Below, one piece after another: positions 49,493 through 60,593 of a DNA stretch of 64,000 nt (its first letter is position 1; every line of letters begins with the position of its first letter). The stretch is from Trachythela sp. YZ-2020 (Eukaryota; Cnidaria; Anthozoa; Malacalcyonacea; Clavulariidae). The translations under genes and the position numbers were made by a program. The DNA is taken from the NCBI GenBank assembly GCA_016169945.1, contig JADLSH010000363.1, forward strand, positions 3,424,501-3,488,500. The letters are read 5' to 3'. The notes beneath the pieces are model-generated. The model did not search any database, had not been told where the DNA came from, and worked only from the letters and a program-made list of their open reading frames with translations.

Positions 49493-50057
49493 TTTAATAG
49501 GCTGGCGAGAATTGATGGCTGGATTTTTGAACTAAACACTAGGGCTAGCCCTTTGAAACCGCTTCGAGTTGGGCTCATTTAAACACCCGCTAAGTAATAA
49601 TAATAATAATTTAATTTATATAGCTTACGCTCATTAAACTAGTCGTTGAAATGCACTTTTTGCCTTTTGGTTTGAAGAGTGTCTACGCTATAATTTCTAC
49701 ATTAAACACTATATATACGGTAAACCTTCGACTATAAGCCCTCCCTAACATAACCCCCGCCTTCCTCCCGTGTACAAGCCGACCGTATTTACTAACGTGC
49801 AGGTCATTCCGAATATGAGCCCACCCATGCATAAGCCCATATGCTTATAATTGAACAAGAAAGAATGCTTCTATTTCATGCTACTTTTACAATTATTAGG
49901 GAATGTTATTACCAACACAAAATTCCATCCATATACAAGGCCCCCGTATATAGGCCCCTCCGTGTGCATAACCCATCAAAAATTGCTTACAAACGAATAT
50001 AAGCCCTGGACTGGACTTATTCGGAGCAGTATACGGTATTAAGGAATAAACTATTAC

Positions 50058-50112
50058 CTGTTGATGCACAGAAAGTCAAAATGACAAAACTTGCAATAAT
50101 TTTCATCGACAT
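50058..50112 (-). pseudogene. Orphan Ly6 signal-peptide exon
   Basis: Same coding sequence as 42849-42903 with an intact donor (GTAATA). Its domain exon is absent, replaced by satellite array 1. Splicing to the domain exon at 41240, about 8.8 kb downstream on the same strand, is formally possible. Confidence 0.75.
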
Positions 50113-51989
50113 CGCAATGATTTTCTGAACTCTTGCCTCTGATGCTTGTAAAGACGCCAAGGATAAACTGAATACTTGCTTCAGTTTGGGGCAGATTAAA
50201 TAGATGCCGGGGGACAGTTGTATGACGAAGCAATCACCAGGGGATGCAATTATGCTGAAATTATATTCAAATTTTGTTATTGTAATTAAATATAAATGTA
50301 TCAAAAATAGCACTTTGAATGCTTAAGTAAGGCTATTTGTGTCTTCTTTATATGATTTTTATATAGTCATTGCTTTTTCTTCCTATAATTCTATATATAT
50401 TGAACATAATAAAGTTCCTTCTATATCAGCGAGGCTCAGTTGTGAATATTGTTCATTGCCATGTATCTATACACTTTAACCCAACATTCAATTTATGAAT
50501 AATACAGTTTATATTATTATTATTATTATATTAGCTTTGCCATATACAAACAACGTTAGCACAAACAATTGACAGAAACAACTGGCAGGGCAATCGCAAC
50601 AGCTTACGTGCGAGTTACCGGCAAGGCGAGTTACTCGTCATGCATGGCGGGACAAAGAAGCGATCTGTTTATATGGAACCGAGTTACCATGTATTTGACC
50701 GCTGATTACATTGTAATTATGTCACTTTTATACACTTTTGAGGGCTAGATTGAGCTATGTTATTTAGTCAAAGTGGGAAAACAAAGGAAACATGCATGCT
50801 CTTTTCACGAGTTACGCGGTAAAAGTGTTTACATGGGAATATATTTATCTCGCCTAGGCGAGATCCCGCCTCTTTCTGCCGGGATCTCGCCATGGCGAGT
50901 TTCCCGGTTGTGTCATGTAAACAGTCACCCGGGAAAACTACTGTACAAGTTTCTATAACGGCCGGGATCTCGCCGTTGCCGAGTATTAAACTCGCAACCT
51001 CGTCTAACAAAATTATGTTGTTGCATGTCTATCCCCTTAGGGAATAAGAATATTCTAAAATATTCTACTCAATATATTTGACCTAACATGACGTAGTTGT
51101 TACAGCTTGCATATATAGAATTTTAAACATAAAGATATTCTTTATTTTGACCACTGTCTATATTTCCATTTATTTGCCGCACTACAGATTACTCTGTAGT
51201 CTACTAGTTTACTTGAAACACATTGCCAATAAATGAAATAATGTACTTTGAAAATTGTTACAACCTCTAAATATTTGTTCAAAATCATTCTTGAATATTA
51301 AACAAAACTAAAAACAGTAATTTATAAAGGTTGTTTATGTAACATATTTATGCAAGTAATGTAGGGGTATTAGACCATTAGTCATTACTCATCGACATCG
51401 GACATCCTGCAGGGGAGGCGCGATACAAACATTTCCCATATACAAATATTTTTAGAACAATTGCAATTTGGTAAAAAATATATATATTTGGTGGGTGGCA
51501 GCGGTTGTCTCTAGAAAATTTTTTTGAAATCCATATACTATGAAAATAATATGGAAATGCTATTTCCATGTACTTACCCATATGGAATTAGTATAATTTC
51601 CATTCTTATTGCCATTTTAACTATTTCCAATGTATCGATCCATATACTATAATGTATGGATCCATATACCATATAAAGTTCCTGGTACGACGCATTATTT
51701 AATTGTATGCGTCGTATAACTCGATTAAATTCGACAGGTGAATTATAAAATTTGTCTCAGTCGAATTATCCACCCGATTCAAAAGAATTATCTTCTTAAT
51801 ATAAAAGTACTTGTGGAGAAAATTTAAATGTGACCAAAAAAAATTTCATGCAATATTCAAGATTCGAAAAAAAATCCATGCACATCCTTTTGGTTAAAAG
51901 AAAATGCTTGCGCTACATGGCAGCGAAAATTTTTTTTCCTTCCGAGAGCAATTCTTCCAACCCACCCTCAAAAATCTAATGGTCCGCCC

Positions 51990-52432
51990 CTTAGCAAAAT
52001 GTCATTCGTGACCTTGGCGCAAGCCAGTTGCTCTCGTGTGTGGGCGACTTGTCTAGCGATTTTGGTCATTCGTGACATGTAAGCCAAAAATCAAACATGT
52101 TTGATAATTTTGGTCACGAATGATCAAATCCTTCGTGTGTGCGGGGAACGAAAGTAATTTGCTTACGGGTTGTTCTTAAAGTGCATGCGTCGTTCCTCAA
52201 AATAAATAATTCAAGATGGCCGATTCAGAAGACGAACTAGAAGAACAAGAGTTGTTGCTATTCATTCTGCTTTCCTTTGCACACACGAAGCATTTGATCA
52301 TTCGTGACCAAAATTATCAAACATGTTTGATTTTGGGCTGACATGTCACGAATGACCAAAATCGCTAGACAAGTCGCCCGAACACGAGAGCAACTGGCTT
52401 GCGCCAATGGTCACGAATGACATTTTGCTAAG
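51990..52432 (+). mobile_element. Inverted-repeat element, copy 3
   Basis: Counterpart of 44782-45224 within duplication copy 2. Confidence 0.7.
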
Positions 52433-53769
52433 CATATAGCTCTCGTGTGCGTCGTCATGCATGGCGGGACAAAGAATCGATCTGTTTATATGGAACCGAG
52501 TTACCATGTATTTGACCGCTGATTACATTGTAATTATGTCACATTGAGCTATGTTATTTAGTCAAAGGGAAAACAAAGAAACCTGCATGCTCTTTTCGCG
52601 AGTTACGCGGTAAAAGTGTTTACATGGGAATATATTTATCTCGCCCAGGCGAGACTCCCGCCTCCTTCTGCCGGGATCTCGCCATGGCGAGTTTCCAGTT
52701 GTGTCATGTAAACAGTCACCCGGGAAAACTACTGTACGAGTTTCTACAACGGCCGGGATCTCGCCGTTGCCGAGTATTAAACTCGCAACCTCGTCTAACA
52801 AAATTATGTTGTTGCATGTCTATCCCCTTAGGGAATAAGAATATTCTAAAATATTCTATTCAATATATTTGACCTAACATGACGTAGTTGTCACAGCTTG
52901 CATATATAAATAAAGATATTCTTTATTTTGACCACTGTCTATATTTCCATTTATTTGCCGCACTACAGATTACTCTGTAGTCTACTAGTTCACTTGAAAC
53001 AAATTGCCAATAAATGAAATAATGTACTTTGAAAATTGTTACAACCTCTAAACATTAGTTCAAAATCATTCTTCAATATTAAACAAACTAAAAACAGTAA
53101 TTTATAAATGTTGTTTATGTAACATATTTATGCAAGTAATGTAGGGGTATTAGACCATTAGTCATTAATACTCATCGACATCGGACATCCTGCAGGGGAG
53201 GCGCGATACAAACATTTCCCATATACAAGTATTTTTAGAACAATTGCAATTTGGTAAAAAATATATATTTGGTGGGTGGCAGCGGTTGTCTCTAGAAATT
53301 TTTTTTGAAATCCATATACTATGAAAATAATATGGAAATGCTATTTCCATGTACTTACCCATATGGAATTAGTATAATTTCCATTCTTATTGCCATTTTA
53401 ACACTATTTCAATGTATGGATCCATATACTATAATGTATGGATCCATATACCATATAAAAGTTCCTGGTACGACGCATTATTTAATTGTATGCGTCGTAT
53501 AACTCGATTAAATTCGACAGGTGAATTATAAAATTTGTCTCAGTCGAATTATCCACGATTCAAAAGAATTATCTTCTTAATATAAAAGTACTTGTGGAGA
53601 AAATTTAAATGTGACCAAAAAATATCATGCAATATTCAAGATTCGAAAAAAAATCCATGCACATCCTTTTGGTTAAAAGAAAATGCTTGCGCTACTTGGC
53701 AGGGAAAAATTTTTTCCTTCCGAGAGCAATTCTTCCAACCCCCCCCCTCAAAAATCTAACGGTCCGCCC

Positions 53770-54212
53770 CTTAGCAAAATGTCATTCGTGACCTTGGCGC
53801 AAGCCAGTTGCTCTCGTGTGTGGGCGACTTGTCTAGCGATTTTGGTCATTCGTGACATGTAAGCCAAAAATCAAACATGTTTGATAATTTTGGTCACGAA
53901 TGATCAAATCCTTCGTGTGTGCTGGGAACGAAAGCACTTTGCTTACGGGTTGTTCTTAAAGTGCATGCGTCGTTCCTCAAAATAAATAATTCAAGATGGC
54001 CGATTCAGAAGACGAACTAGAAGAACAAGAGTTGGTGCTATTCATTCTGCTTTTTTTTGCACACACGAAGCATTTGATCATTCGTGACCAAAATTATCAA
54101 ACATGTTTGATTTTTGGCTTACATGTCACGAATGACCAAAATCGCTAGACAAGTCGCCCGCACACGAGAGCAACTGGCTTGCGCCAATGGTCACGAATGA
54201 CATTTTGCTAAG
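53770..54212 (+). mobile_element. Inverted-repeat element, copy 4
   Basis: Counterpart of 46566-47008 within duplication copy 2. Confidence 0.7.
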
Positions 54213-54818
54213 CACATAGCTCTCGTGTGCGTCGTCATGCATGGCGGGACAAAGAATCGATCTGTTTATATGGAACCGAGTTACCATGTATTTGACCGCT
54301 GATTACATTGTAATTATGTCACATTGAGCTATGTTATTTAGTCAAAGTGGGAAAACAAAGAAACCTGCATGCTCTTTTCGCGAGTTACGCGGTAAAAGTG
54401 TTTACATGGGAATATATTTATCTCACCTAGGCGAGACTCCAGCCTCCTTCTGCCGGGATCTCGCCATGGCGAGTTTCCCAGTTGTGTCATGTAAACAGTC
54501 ACCCGGGAAAACTACTGTACGAGTTTCTATAACGGCCGGGATCTCGCCGTTGCCGAGTATTAAACTCGCAACCTCGTCTAACAAAATTATGTTGTTGCAT
54601 GTCTATCCCCTTAGGGAATAAGAATATTCTAAAATATTCTATTCAATATATTTGACCTAACATGACGTAGTTGTCACAGCTTGCATATATAAATAAAGAT
54701 ATTCTTTATTTTGACCACTGTCTATATTTCCATTTATTTGCCGCACTACAGATTACTCTGTAGTCTACTAGTTCACTTGAAACAAATTGCCAATAAATGA
54801 AATAATGTATTTAATGAG

Positions 54819-55110
54819 ATGCAAACCAATATTCCCTATACTTTGTCGAATTTTTGACGCTCTGGATAACTGCTTATTTTTGCTTGATTTGTGATTTTTG
54901 CCGCCTTCTGTAGAGGTCTCGATAAGTTTTGCTTTTTTTCCTCCTGACATGCTATCGCCTATCGGTCGCTTCGTGTTCATTTGTTTCAATTTTCCCTGAT
55001 TCCAAACATACACCTTGACTCTTGGCGTTCAAGTGCAAATTTTCATCGTTTTCGGCAATTTTTCTTTGCATTTTATACACACTGAACGCAGACTTTCGCC
55101 TCGCAGACAT
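54819..55110 (-). pseudogene. RIOX1 5' fragment, copy 2
   Basis: Same as 47615-47906, including the 7-bp insertion, so the frameshift predates the 7.2-kb duplication. Confidence 0.88.
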
Positions 55111-55220
55111 TTCTACAATATATCTTCTTTCTTGTAAGGTATATGAGCTTTCAAATCATAAAATCAAGTAGATTTACTGGACAAAAATTTTGTGTGCAGT
55201 TTTTAAATTGTGAAACTTTA

Positions 55221-55236
55221 ACTTTGCGTCTTTGCC
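55221..55236. other. hAT excision footprint, copy 2
   Basis: ACTTTGCGTCTTTGCC, identical to 48017-48032, so a single excision came before the 7.2-kb duplication. Confidence 0.88.
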
Positions 55237-56130
55237 GCGAATCGGCGAAAGTGTACGACTAATCCCGAACTCAGCCCGACCTTTCCTGTTACGTAGGGCA
55301 TAAGGGGAAAGGCGGGGTTATTATTGGAGGGTAAAAATCAGGCACGTCGTGTCATGGCGCTCGATGATATAAAATTAGAGAAAATTTAGGTTGGGACGAT
55401 TGTCTAGACTACGTGAAATCACGTGGTGAAATAGACAAAAAGTCATTATGATTTTTAAGGAATACATACCGGGTGGGGCAAAAAAAAGTACGACTGTTTG
55501 ATTTAGTATAACTTAAAAACTAAGAGAGCCATTACACTTAAACAAGTTGCTCCACATTCAGCGATGTCTAACTTAAATGTTGATATATGCCATGTGTATT
55601 TTCATGCAATATTGACCGAGATAGCTGCGTTTAAACCTGAGTAAACACTTTTGGAACTGTCTAAAAACGGCCTATTAAATAATTTGATAACCATTAGCAT
55701 TTTACGCAAGTATTCGTTTCAATGAAGTGAAGTTGAAGTTAGAAGGCCAAATGTTAGAAGAAAAAAGCATATCTATTCAAGAAGCATTTCTAACTTCAAC
55801 TTCACTTTATTTAAACTAGGAGTTACTATCGCAAGGAAAGTGCTGCCTTGACGCCCAAACTGCATGCAAAATCCCTCGACCAATTAGTAATATTGAACGT
55901 ATTTATATTGCTAATGGCACACTGTATGTATAGATTTATTTTCTTGTCCAAACGATGAGATTACAACACTGTGATTACAACACTGTGATTATTGTAAATA
56001 ATAATGTATAAGAAGTACACAAGTGGTTTTCAAAGCCACATATCAGAGTGTTCAGACTATTGTCAATGGAATTCTTGGTACCAACATCATTGTTCCTGTT
56101 ATTAGAAATCATTCTTTACTTCAAAGCTGT

Positions 56131-57098
56131 CAATTGCATCTTGCAATTGCAATTGCTTCTTGCAATTGCATCTTGCAATTGCATCTTGCAATTGCATCTT
56201 GCAATTGCATCTGCAATTGCATCTTGCAATTGCATCTGCAATTGCATCTTGCAATTGCATCTTGCAATTGCATCGTGCACTTGCATCTTGCACCTGCATC
56301 TGGCAATTGCATCTTGCAATTGCATCGTGCAATTGCATCTTGCAATTGCATCTTGCAATTGCATCTTGCAAGTGCATCTTGCAATTGCATCTGCAATTGC
56401 ATCTTGCAATTGCATCTTGCAATTGCATCTTGCAATTGCATCTTGCACTTGCATCTTGCAATTGCATCTGCAATTGCATCTTGCAATTGCATCTTGCAAT
56501 TGCATCTTGCAATTGCATCTTGCAATTGCATCTTGCAATTGCATCTTGCAATTGCATCTTGCAATTGCATCTTGCAATTGCATCTTGCAATTGCATCTTG
56601 CAATTGCATCTTGCAATTGCATCTTGCAATTGCATCTTGCAATTGCATCTTGCAATTGCATCTTGCAATTGCATCTTGCAATTGCATCTTGCAATTGCAT
56701 CTTACTGCATCTTGCAATTGCATCTTGCAATTGCATCTTGCAATTGCATCTTGCAATTGCATCTTGCAATTGCATCTTGCAATTGCATCTTGCAATTGCA
56801 TCTTGCAATTGCATCTTGCAATTGCATCTTGCAATTGCATCTTGCAATTGCATCTGCAATTGCATCTTGCAATTGCATCTTAATTGCATCTTGCAATTGC
56901 ATCTTAATTGCATCTGCAATTGCATCTTGCAATTGCATCTTGCAATTGCATCTTGCAATTGCATCTTGCAATTGCATCTTGCAATCTGGCAAGATGCAAT
57001 TGCAAGATGCAATTGCAAGATGCAATTGCAAGATGCAATTACAAGATGCAATTGCAAATCTTGCAATTGCATCTTGCAATTGCATCTTGCAATTGCAA
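56131..57098. repeat. 13-bp satellite array 2, variant-rich and with an inverted block
   Basis: About 74 units with point variants (GTGCACTTGC, CACCTGCATC), 10- or 11-bp short units (CTGCAATTGCAT) and a block at about 56989-57057 in the opposite orientation (AAGATGCAATTGC). It ends at AAATAAATTTGG. The left part is more diverged than array 1. Confidence 0.96.
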
Positions 57099-57360
57099 AT
57101 AAATTTGGAAGAGTAGAGACAATGTCTTTAAATATCTTGGTGATACAATAATAGTTTGCATGTTGTCTGTGTTCATAAGATATTGATACTGCACTTGCCA
57201 TGTGCTAAACAAACATGTCACAACAGTCTTTGTTCCCAATCTGTAGATATTTCATTTCATATTTATTTAGCATTTAGCTTCCATCAGTGTTCATCTGTAC
57301 TGTCCAGTGAATTGTCAAAATACATGATTATACAGCAAACCAACATTACAACACCTACCC

Positions 57361-57521
57361 CTGAAGAATTCCTGTCTTACAGCTATTACCCCTGAAGAAT
57401 TTGACTGCAACCTCCTGAAGAATTCATTTTTTTTACTCAACCCCTGACGAATTCCAAGCCTAAATAGTCACACCCCTGAAGAATTCCAAGGCAAAATGGC
57501 CCCTTACCCCTGAAGAATTCC
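57361..57521. repeat. Spaced CCTGAAGAATTC repeat
   Basis: CTGAAGAATT or CTGACGAATT occurs six times, at 57361, 57392, 57415, 57445, 57476 and 57510 (approximate), mostly inside ACCCCTGAAGAATTCC. Spacer sequences are unrelated. Confidence 0.8.
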
Positions 57522-57559
57522 AGGGTCCTCGATAGGGGGGGTATGGTATTAAATGGAAT

Positions 57560-57900
57560 AGCCCAATGGGTAGATCAATGTTTCTTTCTGCCACAATGGG
57601 CAGATCAATATTTTGTGCCTCAATGGGCTCTACCACAACAGGTAGATTGATATTTTGTTCTACGATCACAGGTACGGGCTCTATGACTACAGCTAGATCA
57701 CTATTTGTCACCGTCATAGATGGGGTTGTTTTTGCCTGCACAGGCGATATATTAACTGTGTCGATCACAGACCGACATACGACATATCTTGTAAGAAAGC
57801 ATGTTTGAGCCCGTTGAGGCACAAAATATTATTGATCTGCCCATTGTGGCAGGGCCAGTTGTGGACAAAGTAACATTCATCCGCCTGTTGAGGCAGAAAA
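57560..57900. repeat. Minisatellite with an inverted end
   Basis: Variants of CAATGGGCAGATCAATATTT recur at intervals of about 40 bp. CTGCCACAATGGGCAGATCA (about 57588) is inverted at about 57831-57850. A minus-strand frame shows VEQNINLP / AQNIDLP / ERNIDLP repeats, but it looks like a translated minisatellite rather than a gene. Confidence 0.65.
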
Positions 57901-58568
57901 TGAAAACCAAATTTGGTTGATAAATTTGGTATATTTACTTGTTATGGTTGTGACAAACTTACAAAAAATATGGATATATTACATCATCTGTAAGGGCCTA
58001 ATGAGATGGAATTATCATCGTACATGAATTAATTAATTATATGCACATGGCATATATCAACATTTAAGTTAGACATCGCTGAATGCAAAGAAACGTACTT
58101 GTTTAAGTGTAATAGCTCTTTTAGTTTTTGAGTTATACTAGATCAAACAGTCGTACTTTTTTTTGCCCCACCCGGTATATCTCTTTAATATTGTAGAAAA
58201 GACCTGCCTTTGCGGGGCGGAATCATAGTCATTGCATAGGCGGCGGAATTATAGTCAGAGTGTAGTATTTAAATGAAGGTATTTAGATTTGAGGAAATAG
58301 TGTGAAATAGATCACTTGTTAAGCGAATGTCCACAAAAGATTTTCAAGCTCAAGGAAAACATTAAAAATTAACGAAAACTTTTTGTGGAAAACATTTTAT
58401 TGCCATGGAAAGTACAAAAAAGTTCATATTAAGAAAAAATGACAAAGTATGAAAAATTATCCTAATTTGTTTTCTTGACTTGTCAAAATATTACAAAACT
58501 TGTCCAGAAATCTGTTAAGAAATTTAACTAGTCCTCATGCTCCAAGAAATAAGTTCAAGTTTACAAAA

Positions 58569-58948
58569 CTAAAAGGCCACAGCAAAGATTATGGAGACGA
58601 TCATCGGTATAACACCAAGTACCAGACCGCTGCCGCCATTCAGTTCAGGGAAGTTGACATTGCATTCGCTGGTTGTGCAACACTTGACTTCACAGGCTAC
58701 GGCATCATTATTATCTAATGCTTCTTTGCAGGACCTTGGGTTCTTACCACATCGATAGTTAGTTTGAAAGCTGGCACAACCCTTCGAATACTCTATATTG
58801 CCATTGGGTTTCTTCAGAATTTGGGAAAAACAATAGGGAGATAGTTCACCACAAGTTTTCGGCTGGTTGCACGCGGGCTCCTTGATAGGTGGACTTCTAT
58901 CTTCTTTACACGTGAAGCATTTACTTAACTGTACATCTACACATCTCA
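58569..58948 (-). CDS. Ly6 B exon 2 (domain and GPI tail)
   Basis: 380 nt with the acceptor CATTGCTTTTTAG. The LU domain, C-terminal hydrophobic tail and stop are all preserved. Confidence 0.85.
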
Positions 58949-60593
58949 CTAAAAAGCAATGTGATAATGCATATTTACAACAAGGCAAACTTCCCAAATC
59001 AGTGCAGATATTTGTGAATGTGTCAACTCGTCGAGTTCCACATGTAATGATGTAAATTAACCAACCGCAAGAACAGAAAAGTCGTTTCGAGGGTCAATGA
59101 TAATTAACACAAAGTAATTACAAGACTGTTTTACGGGTCGTGTTGTACTCGACAGTATTGGGCATGTAACGGTGCTGGGTCGCACAATTCCCATGCAGAG
59201 ACGTAGGACCCCCCAAAACTCGAAAAGGTAAAAATAATTAGGTAAAAATCAAGGTACAATTTTGACATTTTCAAGTAAAATTTGGGTGATAAAGTCGTTA
59301 TATTTTGTAAAATTATAACTAAAATAAAATGCTAAATTACTTAAAAGAACCTGATCTCTTTAAAAACCTCCACATAACAGAAATTTTGTGCAAAATACAG
59401 TCAATTTGGACGCAATGCGTTTGCAAATTCGCTTCGGAAAACCTCAGAAATGCAGTTCTGGAGCTTCAAACATTTAAAAATCTTCTGGGGGGAGGACCCC
59501 TAGACCCCATATCTTTGAAACAACTCAGTACTACAATGATGATCAATCAGAAAAAGGTCTATTACAATCCGATTGCACTTCAGGTAAATTTTAACATTGA
59601 AGTTCAATTTTCAGGTAAAATCCTTTGACCCCCACCCACTGCAGATGCTTCGCTATATCCCTGGTCCCATGGCGCCCCGTAATCTATTCTGCCGCTTTCT
59701 TTTTACTGACTAAGATAAGGGGTGTAGAATTTGGAAGGACGCAGCCCAGAAGGTAATAGAAGCGTCAAAGCACAGAAAATACTGTATCAACCACATGCAG
59801 GCACAGCTCTGAGTCACTTGAGTTTTCAAGCGCATCATGTTGAGGTTATTTACTAGCCATTAAGAGTTAATATCCCAACCTCGACTTTCACTGGCAGACG
59901 TTCGATGAGTCATGTCGATCTGGCCACCTAGACCCACAATTATACATAAAGTGCTGGCTGAGTTTTTTCATAGGCTGGCGAGAATTGATGGCTGGATTTT
60001 TGAACTAAAAACTAGGGCTAGCCCTTTGAAACCTCTTCGAGTTGGGCTCATTTAAACACCCGCTAAGTAATAATAATAATAATTTAATTTATATAGCTTA
60101 CGCTGATTAAACTAGTCGTTGAAATGCACTTTTTGCTTTTTGTTTGAAGAGTCTCTACGCTATAATTTCTACATTAAGCACTATATATACGGTAAACCTT
60201 CGACTATAAGCCCTCCCTAACATAACCCCCGCCTTCCTCCCGTGTACAAGCCGACCGTATTTACTAACGTGCAGGTCATTCCGAATATGAGCCCACCGAT
60301 GCATAAGCCCATATGCTTATAATTGAACAAGATAGAATGCTTCTTTTTATTAATGTTTTAATGCTACTTTTACAATTACTAGGGAATGTTATTACTAACA
60401 CAAAATTCCATCCATATACAAGGCCCCCGTATATAGGCCCCTCCGTGTGCATAACCCATCAAAACCTGCTTACGAACGAATATAAGCCCTGGACTGGACT
60501 TAGTCGGAGCAGTACGGTATTAAGGAATAAACTATTACCTGTTGATGCACAGAAAGTCAAAATGACAAAACTTGCAATAATTTTCATCGACAT
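58569..60593 (-). CDS. Ly6/uPAR three-finger protein B, two exons, probably GPI-anchored
   Basis: Exon 1 (60539-60593, signal peptide identical to gene A) joins exon 2 (58569-58948) in phase 1, using the same splice signals as gene A. The product has the same cysteine pattern, CCTTSECN ending and GPI-type tail. Relative to gene A eight residues are replaced in the domain (Glu to Gln, Ile to Thr, Thr to Pro, Ala to Ser, Val to Ile, Glu to Arg, Asn to Asp, Ser to Asn), none of them a cysteine, against one silent codon change. Both genes look functional. The ligand is unknown. Confidence 0.87.
60539..60593 (-). CDS. Ly6 B exon 1 (signal peptide)
   Basis: MSMKIIASFVILTFCAST plus one base, donor GTAATA. 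Same as the exons at 42849 and 50058. Confidence 0.8.

Larger units (their letters stand above)
50639..54790. repeat. 1.8-kb tandem repeat in duplication copy 2
   Basis: Starts at 50639, 52456 and 54236 (periods 1817 and 1780), mirroring 43431-47600. Small deletions distinguish it (for example GTTTCCAGT near 52690). Confidence 0.9.
49497..56130. repeat. Segmental duplication copy 2 (about 6.6 kb)
   Basis: A near-identical partner of 42290-48926. The left border is satellite array 1 and the right border is satellite array 2. It contains an orphan Ly6 signal-peptide exon, 2.3 repeat units and a RIOX1 5' fragment. Confidence 0.93.
57099..58036. other. Non-duplicated stretch between array 2 and block C
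   Basis: No gene seen. It contains the CCTGAAGAATTC repeat (57361-57521) and a minisatellite with an inverted copy (57560-57900). Confidence 0.5.

Noticed and set aside
48819..49582. Open frames of up to about 240 codons across satellite array 1, both strands
   Set aside because: The 13-bp unit has no stop in any frame, so these frames are a by-product of the repeat; there is no start context, splice signal or amino-acid bias beyond the repeat.
56023..57201. Open frames of up to 367 codons across satellite array 2
   Set aside because: Same cause as array 1. Frames exist equally on both strands and change with unit-length variants.
57460..57822. A 120-residue minus-strand protein with NIDLP repeats
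   Set aside because: It overlaps two repeat arrays and has no splice or homology support; the peptide repeat mirrors the minisatellite period.
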